Source of the DNA: Pyrinomonadaceae bacterium
GTDB lineage: Bacteria; Acidobacteriota; Blastocatellia; Pyrinomonadales; Pyrinomonadaceae
NCBI GenBank assembly: GCA_036277115.1
Contig: DASUNM010000027.1
Coordinates: 62,001-126,000, forward strand
Length of the DNA stretch: 64,000 bases
Direction: 5' to 3'
The notes below the pieces were generated by a model, which worked only from the letters and a program-made list of their open reading frames with translations, searched no databases and was not told where the DNA came from. The translations under genes and the position numbers were made by a program. How positions within the stretch are numbered: position 1 is the stretch's first letter; the number at the start of each line of letters is the position of its first letter. Below, one piece after another: positions 57,673-64,000 of this stretch.

Positions 57673-58560
57673 ATGAAAAAGTTATCTCTGTGTTTCGCGC
57701 TTCTCTTATTCGCGGTTCCGGCATTTGCCCAGCAGTCCATGAGGTCCGGGGGTGGTGAGGTTTCGATTAGTCGAACCGGGCAGACGCTCATTAAGTCTCG
57801 TTCGGATAAGTCAATCACCGTTAGCAGTCCTGTGGCGGATCTCACCGTTGTAGGGGCGCTGAATAGTTGCGTTGACGCCGGCGCGAACGACACTTATACG
57901 TGCTCTCTGTCTCCCGCTCCATTGGCTTATGCGACGGGCCAGGTTTTTTGGTTCAAAGCTGCCACAGCTAACACCACGGCGGCGACGGTCAACTTCAATT
58001 CACTTGGTGCTAAGACGATTAAGAAGGTTGCTGGTGGAATCACTACCGACCTCGCCACTGGAGACATTCGGGCAGGCCAATGGGTTGCTCTTATCTACGA
58101 CGGCACGAACATGCAAATGCTGTCGGATTCTGGCGCCGTGGACGCGGGTGGAACTGTTACCAGTGTGTCCGGCACTGCGAATCAGATAAGCGTGGCGACG
58201 GGAACAACGACGCCTGTCCTTTCTCTTCCCGCGGCGATTACAGCGCCAGGAACGCTCACAATCACTACAAGCCTAACAGTTGGATCAGGCACAGCAGTAA
58301 CGCGAATCGGGTATTACACGGCCTCGCTGACTCCGGCTGAAGTGGCGGCGAATACCTGCGCAGAAGAGTTGTTTACTGTTACCGGAATAACCGCCGGCGA
58401 CGCGGTGTTCGTGAATAAGCCCACAGCTCAGGCAGGACTTGGAATAGGTGGCGTTAGAGCAAGCGGAGCAAACCAGGTGGGGATTAACTTCTGCAACAAC
58501 ACCGGCGCACCAATTACACCAACCGCGGCTCAGTCTTACATCTTTGGAGTGATTCGATAA
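57673..58560 (+). CDS. phage head- or tail-fibre-like protein with a signal peptide
   Basis: 295 residues from the ATG at 57673 behind GGAGGATTC; an earlier in-frame start lies inside the capsid gene. The first 20 residues (KKLSLCFALLLFAVPAFAQQ) are a clear signal peptide, which is unusual for a virion protein. The middle has fibre-type repeats (NFNSLGAKTIKKVAGGITTD, IRAGQWVALIYDGTNMQML); the C-terminus has the Cys-containing GINFCNNTGAPITPTAAQSY found in phage fibre ends. It may be a surface-exposed or exported fibre. Confidence 0.7.
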   Translation: MKKLSLCFALLLFAVPAFAQQSMRSGGGEVSISRTGQTLIKSRSDKSITVSSPVADLTVVGALNSCVDAGANDTYTCSLSPAPLAYATGQVFWFKAATANTTAATVNFNSLGAKTIKKVAGGITTDLATGDIRAGQWVALIYDGTNMQMLSDSGAVDAGGTVTSVSGTANQISVATGTTTPVLSLPAAITAPGTLTITTSLTVGSGTAVTRIGYYTASLTPAEVAANTCAEELFTVTGITAGDAVFVNKPTAQAGLGIGGVRASGANQVGINFCNNTGAPITPTAAQSYIFGVIR

Positions 58561-58931
58561 TGGCAAGCAACGCAGCAAGGGTTCTTCGTCGCGCTCAGGC
58601 ACTAAATCGCTTAAGTTCTCTGTCTGAACTCCTCTCTGAGAATCTTGGTGTAGAGATGCCTGACAGCGCGGTTAGCAATCGGGATTCTCAACTAGCAGAG
58701 ATTCAGCGAATCGAAGGCATCAATGAACTCTTGGAAAAGGTCTTGAAGGCCAGCGACGTTGAAGTCCCTGACGCCGAACTGGAAACGGAAGCCCCGAATA
58801 CGCCGGATACAAGGCCCGACTTGAGCGGCATGACGAAAGCCGAACTTCTGGAGCATGCGGAGAGTGAAGGAATTGAGGTGGCAAGGTCTAAGACGAAGGC
58901 TGAGATTATCGAGGCGATACAAGGTGCTTAA
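58560..58931 (+). CDS. phage protein with C-terminal SAP/HeH-like domain
   Basis: 123 residues. The C-terminal ~40 residues (LSGMTKAELLEHAESEGIEV, SKTKAEIIEAIQG) are a SAP/Rho-N/HeH-like two-helix domain, often seen in phage head proteins near the major capsid gene. The N-terminal part is helical and acidic. It may bind DNA or act in head completion. Confidence 0.7.
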   Translation: MASNAARVLRRAQALNRLSSLSELLSENLGVEMPDSAVSNRDSQLAEIQRIEGINELLEKVLKASDVEVPDAELETEAPNTPDTRPDLSGMTKAELLEHAESEGIEVARSKTKAEIIEAIQGA

Positions 58932-59245
58932 TGGCTCTCAATCCGACACAGATAGCCAATCTCGTAGAAATTACCCGCGAGGATCTTGAGGATGTAGAGT
59001 CCGCTGTGTCCGCTATCACGTCCGCACAGGAAACAATCCTCGCCGCTGATATCGTTAGCTGGAACCTAAAACGAAACTCCATCGCGAATCTTAAAGGCAA
59101 AGTTAACTACGATGCGGTGGATTTACTCGCCCGTATCTTCTATCGCGTTCGGGATATGCTGGGGTTTGACGAAATAGCCTTCACGGTAGATCCCGGCGCA
59201 AACCTCGAAATGCTGGAACTTGAAACTGGAGTGAACTTTGGTTGA
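58931..59245 (+). CDS. head-tail connector protein (gp6-like)
   Basis: 104 residues, mostly helical, with LVEITREDLEDVESAVSAIT. One-base overlap with the previous gene. Size and position (after the capsid, before head closure) fit the adaptor that binds under the portal ring. Confidence 0.65.
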   Translation: MALNPTQIANLVEITREDLEDVESAVSAITSAQETILAADIVSWNLKRNSIANLKGKVNYDAVDLLARIFYRVRDMLGFDEIAFTVDPGANLEMLELETGVNFG

Positions 59246-59640
59246 GTGAAGTCGGGGACGCTATCAATGAAGTTAGATCCGAACTCGCCAGCGTTGCAAG
59301 CGAGTTCATGGCTGACACCTGCACAATTAAACTCGTTTCCAATTCACTGGACGAGTTTGGCGGCTCAACTGATACCGAATCAACAGTAGCTTCAGACGTT
59401 CCTTGTGATTACATCGCCATCCGGCCTGAACAACTAGAAATAGCCGGGAAGTCTGTCGTAGGACGCACTCACACTATTACCCTGCCCTCTAACGCAAACA
59501 CAGAAGCAATACTGCCAAAGCATAAGATCGTTGTGAATGCGCGAGGCAGCACCCCGGCGTTGACGTTTAACGATCCGGTTGTTTTGCCGAGCTCGCTTGA
59601 GCCGTTTCTGACCGTGGCGGCGACGTTAGGAGTTCAGTGA
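59242..59640 (+). CDS. head closure/stopper protein
   Basis: 132 residues from a TTG overlapping the upstream stop. Beta-rich: TCTIKLVSNSLDEFGGSTD, VGRTHTITLPSNANTEAILP, the pattern of phage head-closure proteins (SPP1 gp16-like). Overlaps the next gene by four bases. Confidence 0.65.
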   Translation: MSEVGDAINEVRSELASVASEFMADTCTIKLVSNSLDEFGGSTDTESTVASDVPCDYIAIRPEQLEIAGKSVVGRTHTITLPSNANTEAILPKHKIVVNARGSTPALTFNDPVVLPSSLEPFLTVAATLGVQ

Positions 59641-60056
59641 GCGTCCGATTAGTCGATAACACGGAGAAGATTAAGCACGCGCTACGCGAACAAGTGGCGG
59701 TTGGAATAAATAACGCCTGCCAGTTTTGGGTAGATGAGGCGATTGATCTTGCACCAGAAGACACGGGCTTTCTAAAGGCGCATATCGGACAAACTAAGGC
59801 GGCGAACGCGAATGATTTATCAGGGGAAATTAGATCGCTCGCTCCCTACAGCGGCCCGGTGAACTACGGAACGGCGAAGCAATCAGCGCAACCATTCTGG
59901 ACCGTTTCAGGGCTTCTTACTCGTCAGAAGTTCACCTATCTACTGAAGTCTGGGTTTGTAAAGATCGGCAGAGGAGTGTCGGCAGGTGCGGGAGTTATCA
60001 AGTCAGCGTTGATGGACTTTCACGGTCCAATGGGAAGAAAAGGCGGAGGATTCTAA
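59637..60056 (+). CDS. HK97 gp10-like neck/tail-completion protein
   Basis: 139 residues from a GTG. Segments WVDEAIDLAPEDTGFLKAHI and IRSLAPYSGPVNYGTAKQSA are the classic HK97-gp10 family motif (LAPEDTG...Y...VNYGT). It joins the head completion complex. Confidence 0.8.
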   Translation: MSVRLVDNTEKIKHALREQVAVGINNACQFWVDEAIDLAPEDTGFLKAHIGQTKAANANDLSGEIRSLAPYSGPVNYGTAKQSAQPFWTVSGLLTRQKFTYLLKSGFVKIGRGVSAGAGVIKSALMDFHGPMGRKGGGF

Positions 60057-60226
60057 TGCCTGATTATCTAGTTCGCTTGCTAACTGGATGTCTCGCTGTG
60101 TGGCTCGTTGACCAGGTGCTTGTGAAGTTCGGAGTCGGTGAGCCCGCTGCGCGAGTAATTCAGATCCTCGTGATCATTCTTGCTGTTCTGTACATCGTCT
60201 TTGGCTGGATGCTTCGCTTTCAATGA
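60056..60226 (+). CDS. 56-residue membrane protein in the tail operon
   Basis: Starts with its ATG overlapping the previous stop and ends overlapping the next ATG (60223). Two hydrophobic segments, LLTGCLAVWLVDQVLV and IQILVIILAVLYIVFGWML. Unusual among structural genes. Probably an inner-membrane protein; function unknown. Confidence 0.6.
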   Translation: MPDYLVRLLTGCLAVWLVDQVLVKFGVGEPAARVIQILVIILAVLYIVFGWMLRFQ

Positions 60227-60669
60227 ACGAGCTAGACAGATCACTGAAGGCTAAGATGACCGCTGATGGTGGCGCGGGAGGGCTTGCCACGCTTTCTAAT
60301 GGGGGGTTTCATCAGCAGGCGGCAGATGAAAACACGCCTTTCAATTACACAATCTTTGAGCGCCTAACCGATCTCCCTTCGTACACGTTTGGAAACGTCA
60401 CAGCATTCAATTACACGCCTTATCAGATCCGACACTACTCAGTGAAGGGTGCAAATAATTCCACGCTGAGTCCGCAAGAGGTGACGGGCAAGATGCTTGA
60501 TCGAACGATCGTGTTGCTCACAAACCCCTCTCTAAACGTAACCGGAAAATCAGTGCTATGTTGCCGTTTCGACCGTGAAATTCCACTAAGGCCCGAATGG
60601 GACGAGACGCTTAAGCGTTGGATTTATGGCAAGGGCGCGATCTACGCGCTGTGGCTAACAAATGCCTAA
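60223..60669 (+). CDS. tail terminator protein
   Basis: 148 residues. Alpha/beta, with YTIFERLTDLPSYTFGNVTA and later FDREIPLRPEWDETLKRWIY, a pattern seen in siphophage tail terminator/completion proteins. It sits between gp10-like and tail tube genes. Caps the tail at its final length. Confidence 0.65.
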   Translation: MNELDRSLKAKMTADGGAGGLATLSNGGFHQQAADENTPFNYTIFERLTDLPSYTFGNVTAFNYTPYQIRHYSVKGANNSTLSPQEVTGKMLDRTIVLLTNPSLNVTGKSVLCCRFDREIPLRPEWDETLKRWIYGKGAIYALWLTNA

Positions 60670-60844
60670 AGACGATCAAACATCTTCGGAAGTAGCAAAG
60701 AAGAAATACGTTTGTGCTGTTGCGTGTGACTTTGAAGGCTTCAAGCCTCCGATCCATTGCGAGGCTGGCGATCCAATTCCCAGGGGCCTGACAGATAAAC
60801 AGATCAAGGAATACATCGAGGGTGGGTTGATTAAGGAAGCGTAA
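60662..60844 (+). CDS. 60-residue phage protein
   Basis: Overlaps the tail terminator stop and ends at the base where the next ATG starts. Contains VCAVACDFEGFKPPIHCEAG and a short helical end (LTDKQIKEYIEGGLIKEA). Similar small proteins lie before tail tube genes in other siphophages. Role unknown. Confidence 0.55.
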   Translation: MPKDDQTSSEVAKKKYVCAVACDFEGFKPPIHCEAGDPIPRGLTDKQIKEYIEGGLIKEA

Positions 60845-61575
60845 TGGCGACTCCTGTTCACAGCAAAAGCACGGCGGTTTTGGTCGATGAATACGATCTC
60901 ACCTCCCTGTTTACAAAGATCGCGCCCTCGAACTCGCGGGACGTTTACGATAAGACGGTTCTCGGCGAGTCTTCTAAGTCGTTTCACTTAGGCTTCAAAC
61001 AGGGCGAGATTAATGCCGAGGGGCTGTTTACGATTTTCACTGAAACGCCGACCTTGGACAGTCTGTTTGGTGAGCCAGGGACGCCGCGGATCGTGAGCGC
61101 TTTTCCCGAGGGTCACGCAGTCGGTAAGCCCGCTTACATCCTTTACGCCAACCAATCCGAATTTAGTCTGGACACGTCCGTTGGTGATCTCATTCGCAAC
61201 GCTGCGAAATTTTCATCCTTGGATGATGGTCTAGAGCGGGGACTGTCGCTTCATCCGTTAAGCGCAGAGGTTGGCACAGCGAACGGCGCGACGGTTGACG
61301 GCCTTGCGGCTTCAACAGGTGGTGCGCTTGGGGTCTTACACGTCACGGCGATCGCGGGCGCGGCGCCTAGCGTCGTTATAAAGCTCCAGTCGAGCACTGA
61401 CGCGGCCGCCTGGGGGGATGTAACCGGGGGTGCGTTTACGGCTGCAACGATTGCAACCAAGCAGCGTCTTGAGATTGCTTCCGGGGTCACGATCAATCGC
61501 TATCTGCGGTGTGTTGCCACTTTCGGGGGGACGACGACATCGATCACGTTTCAATGTTCACTAGCAAGGAGATAA
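60844..61575 (+). CDS. tail tube protein-like, with extra C-terminal domain
   Basis: 243 residues. The first ~135 residues resemble the following tail tube protein: MATPVHSKSTAVLVDEYDLT, KTVLGESSKSFHLGFKQGEI and EFSLDTSVGD. A C-terminal ~100-residue beta domain (PSVVIKLQSSTDAAAWGDVT, ASGVTINRYLRCVATFGG) is added, like surface Ig-like domains. It may form the outer decorated tube. Confidence 0.72.
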   Translation: MATPVHSKSTAVLVDEYDLTSLFTKIAPSNSRDVYDKTVLGESSKSFHLGFKQGEINAEGLFTIFTETPTLDSLFGEPGTPRIVSAFPEGHAVGKPAYILYANQSEFSLDTSVGDLIRNAAKFSSLDDGLERGLSLHPLSAEVGTANGATVDGLAASTGGALGVLHVTAIAGAAPSVVIKLQSSTDAAAWGDVTGGAFTAATIATKQRLEIASGVTINRYLRCVATFGGTTTSITFQCSLARR

Positions 61576-61579
61576 GGCC

Positions 61580-62005
61580 ATGCCTACACCTGTCCACGGA
61601 ACGAACACAGTAGTAAAACTCGACAACGCCGCAGGGTCGCTAACTGCCATCACTGATTACATCGTCAAGGTTGGCCCCTTCGGTCGGCCGCAGGAGACTC
61701 ACGACGTTACGACGCTGGGCAACACGTCCAAGAACTTCATGCTCGGACTGAAAGACGGCGATCAGATTTCGATTGAGTGCATCTATGACAACGCGCTCGA
61801 AACGATACTGGCAGCAATCAACGCTCTTACTACCGGCGCGTCCCAGTCGTTTGAGATTCATCCTGAAGGCACAGCGACAGGCAAGCCGAAGTATTCCGTG
61901 GAAACGTTTCTGGCGAACTACAACATTGATTCGAGCGTCAACGCTCCGATCGGCATCAGCATCACGCTTCAAAAGACTGGCGCGGTCACGCGCGGCACGA
62001 ACTAA
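61580..62005 (+). CDS. major tail tube protein
   Basis: 141 residues: MPTPVHGTNTVVKLDNAAGS, ETHDVTTLGNTSKNFMLGLK, YSVETFLANYNIDSSVNAPI. Beta-rich, of the same family as the preceding protein but without its extra domain. Probably forms the stacked rings of the tail. Confidence 0.75.
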   Translation: MPTPVHGTNTVVKLDNAAGSLTAITDYIVKVGPFGRPQETHDVTTLGNTSKNFMLGLKDGDQISIECIYDNALETILAAINALTTGASQSFEIHPEGTATGKPKYSVETFLANYNIDSSVNAPIGISITLQKTGAVTRGTN

Positions 62006-62014
62006 CGGAGGATT

Positions 62015-62455
62015 ATGGATCTCGGAAACCTGGTAAACGCCACCAAGAGAATTGAAGTTATGTTTGCGGGCGAAGTAACAGCCCTTGAGGTCTACACCCT
62101 CGGGAGCGCGCGACTGACGGCAGAGCAACGTCAACCCGTCGCGGAGCTTGCGCTCAATGACAGCGAAGACATCGCGCGGGGCGCGCGTTACGCGCAACAA
62201 ATCGAGGTAGCGCGGCTTACCCTACCCTTGCTGATTAAGAGTTGGGATGTTACGTGGAAAGGTGAACCGCTTCCTATTGAGGTGATAAACGAACTCGATG
62301 AAGCGGGCCAGCGAAAATATCCCATTCCTGATGATTTCGTTGTGCAGGTAAACAGGGCAATCATAGAGGATCTGGCCGACCCTACAACACCCGAGGAATC
62401 GCTCAGTTCCTCGGGTCAAACGGCGACGTTAGAAACCCCGATGGCAGTTCAATAG
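62015..62455 (+). CDS. tail assembly chaperone (G-type)
   Basis: 146 residues. Helical after residue 30 (TAEQRQPVAELALNDSEDIA, IPDDFVVQVNRAIIEDLADP). It lies between tail tube and tape measure, the standard place of gpG-like chaperones. A second frame starting near its end continues to the tape measure, so a G-T fusion is likely made by -1 frameshifting. The chaperone coats the tape measure during tail assembly. Confidence 0.7.
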   Translation: MDLGNLVNATKRIEVMFAGEVTALEVYTLGSARLTAEQRQPVAELALNDSEDIARGARYAQQIEVARLTLPLLIKSWDVTWKGEPLPIEVINELDEAGQRKYPIPDDFVVQVNRAIIEDLADPTTPEESLSSSGQTATLETPMAVQ

Positions 62456-62640
62456 AACTTCCCCCTGAATACCTAGCACTAAACAAGCTTGCTTTTGCGG
62501 CGAAGTATCTGAATTGCTCTGTGTTCGAGCTAAACGAACACGGGGACACGGATCTGATTGAGCGGGCCTATGCCTACGCATTGGCAAACAAGCGCGCGGA
62601 AATCGCCGCAATGGAATTGGCGAGTGAGCGTAATTCGTAA
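62335..62640 (+). CDS. tail assembly chaperone T extension (-1 frame, no start codon of its own)
   Basis: The -1 frame relative to the G gene is open from 62335 to the TAA at 62638-62640 and has no useful start codon. Beyond the G stop it reads IELPPEYLALNKLAFAAKYL, then NCSVFELNEHGDTDLIERAY, a helical sequence typical of T-type chaperones. Its stop overlaps the tape-measure ATG (62640). I find no classic XXXYYYZ slip site in the overlap; candidate single-slip codons are TTTC, AAAC, CCCT and GGGT. Production by frameshift is inferred. Confidence 0.65.
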   Translation, partial: FRCAGKQGNHRGSGRPYNTRGIAQFLGSNGDVRNPDGSSIELPPEYLALNKLAFAAKYLNCSVFELNEHGDTDLIERAYAYALANKRAEIAAMELASERNS

Positions 62641-64000
62641 TGGATCTTTTTGACCTCGCGGCCAAAATCACCGTGGACGCTAAGGGCGTCGATAGCACTC
62701 TCACGTCTACGCAGCGGAAGGTTAAAAGTCTCGCCACGGAATTCCGCCAGGTTGACGCCGGCACAAAGGGCTTTGGTGGTTCTCTAACATCGCTGGGTTC
62801 TACGTTACCCGCCATTGCTGGGAGTTTGACTGTCGCGGCTTCTGCTGTTGGTGGGCTGGCCGCTGGCCTCTTCGCGCTCATAAAGCACGCCGCAGACGCG
62901 GGTGATAATCTTTACGATCTCTCGACCAAGACAAATTTCAGCGTCGAAACCCTCTCGGGTTTAGACATCCTCGCCAAGAAAACCGGATCGTCTATCGCGT
63001 CACTTTCCAACTCGTTAGTGATTTTTCAGTCGAACATGGTCAAGGCGAGGGATGAAGGGTCGGAGCTTCACTCCGTTTTCCAGCGATTAAAAATTTCCAC
63101 CGAAGATCAAGAGAAGGCTTTGCGCCAAGCGGTTACTCAACTGGCGAAGATGGGAGCAACCGAAACCCAAGCTGCGGTCGCTAAACAAATCTTCGGACGA
63201 GCAGGAAAAGACGTACTCGCGATCATCAAGGAAACTAACGGAAATCTTGATGAGGCTATCGATCGCTTCCAACGCATGGGGCTAATCGTTTCTACCGGAG
63301 CAGCGGAAGCAAGTAATCGGTTTAATGACACCCTCGAAGAAACCACTCTTCAGTTGAGTGCTGTTGCGCGCGAGATTGGAACCCAACTATTGCCGATTGC
63401 GACCGATGCGCTACAGCGCATTTCGCGGAATCTTCAAGAGAACAAGGATCAGTGGGCGTCCTGGGGTCAAACCATTTCAGACACGTTGCGCGGCGTGGCA
63501 ATTGCGGCCGACAGCGAAATTGGACGAATGATCGGTAGGCTTGCGCAGTTTGGAGTTGAGTATCTATCGCTAACCGGGCTACTTCTCAAGGCCGCGAATT
63601 GGCTGGGTGCGGGTAGTCGGCCTCCTGAGGTGGGTATCGGCGCGAGCGTTAAATTAGGTTCAAAGGCTCGCAATGCAGACTTTGACGATATTGGCAGAAC
63701 TGGCGGCGGGGGTGGTGGAGGCCGCGCTGCAAAGGTGTCAGCCGGCCAGCAATTACTCAACAGGCTTACCGAGGAATACAATCGCCTTCAGGAAAAGACT
63801 CTTGAGCTGACGAAAGTTGAGATCGTTCAGAAGGAACTACTCGACAAGAAGTATCAAAACATTAGTGCCAGTCTCCGAGAGCAGATCGAGACTCTTGCCA
63901 CGTGGATCGCCATTGACGAACAAGAAGCCAAGGCGTCAAAAACGTGGCGTGAGGCTGCCGAGAAGCAGCAAGATGCTCTCAACGACGCCGCAGCGGAGTA
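62640..64000 (+). CDS. tail tape measure protein (3' end cut by window edge)
   Basis: Open from the ATG at 62640 to the right edge (453 codons so far). Helical start (DLAAKITVDAKGVDSTLTST), hydrophobic segment (AIAGSLTVAASAVGGLAAGL), then KHAADAGDNLYDLSTKTNFS and GLDILAKKTGSSIASLSNSL, the typical N-terminal region of phage tape measure proteins. It sets tail length and may help DNA passage. Confidence 0.88.
   Translation, partial: MDLFDLAAKITVDAKGVDSTLTSTQRKVKSLATEFRQVDAGTKGFGGSLTSLGSTLPAIAGSLTVAASAVGGLAAGLFALIKHAADAGDNLYDLSTKTNFSVETLSGLDILAKKTGSSIASLSNSLVIFQSNMVKARDEGSELHSVFQRLKISTEDQEKALRQAVTQLAKMGATETQAAVAKQIFGRAGKDVLAIIKETNGNLDEAIDRFQRMGLIVSTGAAEASNRFNDTLEETTLQLSAVAREIGTQLLPIATDALQRISRNLQENKDQWASWGQTISDTLRGVAIAADSEIGRMIGRLAQFGVEYLSLTGLLLKAANWLGAGSRPPEVGIGASVKLGSKARNADFDDIGRTGGGGGGGRAAKVSAGQQLLNRLTEEYNRLQEKTLELTKVEIVQKELLDKKYQNISASLREQIETLATWIAIDEQEAKASKTWREAAEKQQDALNDAAAE

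Larger units (their letters stand above)
38381..64000 (+). mobile_element. siphovirus-type prophage (left part; continues beyond the window)
   Basis: All genes in this span are on the plus strand, mostly tightly packed with ATGA overlaps. The order is typical: small early genes, lysis block, small and large terminase, portal, minor head, scaffold, decoration, major capsid, connectors, tail tube, tail chaperones, tape measure. The tape measure and tail chaperone pair indicate a long non-contractile tail. Integrase, repressor and replication genes are not visible in this part. Confidence 0.9.

Noticed and set aside
38381-64000. Mu-like transposable phage
   Set aside because: No MuA/MuB-type transposase, and the packaging/head order is of ordinary siphophage type; the right end is not visible, so this is not fully excluded.

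Overview
The window looks like an Acidobacteriota chromosome (Blastocatellia-like). The main evidence is a VWFA-related acidobacterial domain protein, GC-rich codon use, many secreted proteins of unknown function and bacillithiol synthesis genes. From about 38.38 kb to the right edge it is occupied by a siphovirus-type prophage inserted in the host comM gene. Assignments rest on motifs read by eye; no database search was possible.

Host part, 1-38.38 kb. A purple-acid-phosphatase-like metallophosphoesterase runs off the left edge. It is followed by a type IV pilus block: a PilS-like sensor kinase and PilR-like sigma-54 activator (1.3-4.6 kb), and further on two tandem type IVa pilins (12.4-13.5 kb). 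Ahead of the first pilin lie a good sigma-54 -24/-12 element and an upstream TGACA/TGTCA palindrome. An ABC-2 permease, a TPR-like protein and an ATPase follow the pilins, resembling the Myxococcus pilGHI arrangement. Between the two pilus segments are a decayed orphan HicA toxin, small secreted proteins, a 1095-residue TolB-propeller/amidohydrolase and a CPBP-type membrane protease. Next come a GT39-like membrane glycosyltransferase, a GT4, the VWFA protein, bshA, an Nfu-type Fe-S scaffold, two tandem paralogous secreted helical proteins, and a minus-strand run of ECF sigma factor, anti-sigma factor, two DUF4097-like secreted proteins and bshB1. A polytopic membrane protein, a GT2, an epimerase-like SDR and a methyltransferase precede the comM remnant. 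Several intergenic regions carry seven-nucleotide tandem repeats or hairpin repeats.

Prophage, 38.38-64 kb (continues past the window). All genes are on the plus strand. Many small early genes come first, including several Cys-rich mini-proteins, an HTH/sigma-region-4 protein, a PD-(D/E)XK-like protein and a lone TnpB-family protein that lacks the usual RuvC-II glutamate. Then come a structured-RNA region containing tRNA-Arg(UCU), a lysis/membrane block, terminase, portal, minor head protein, a cysteine-hydrolase and kinase-like pair, scaffold, decoration protein, major capsid protein, head-tail connectors, two tail-tube paralogues, a tail chaperone with a -1 frame extension, and the start of the tape measure protein. 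Integrase, repressor and replication genes are not seen and presumably lie beyond the right edge.

The most interesting leads are the catalytically altered TnpB with its possible guide RNA, the structured RNA region around the phage tRNA, the kinase-like/hydrolase pair inside the head operon, and the heptanucleotide arrays that in one case encode a heptad-repeat peptide.
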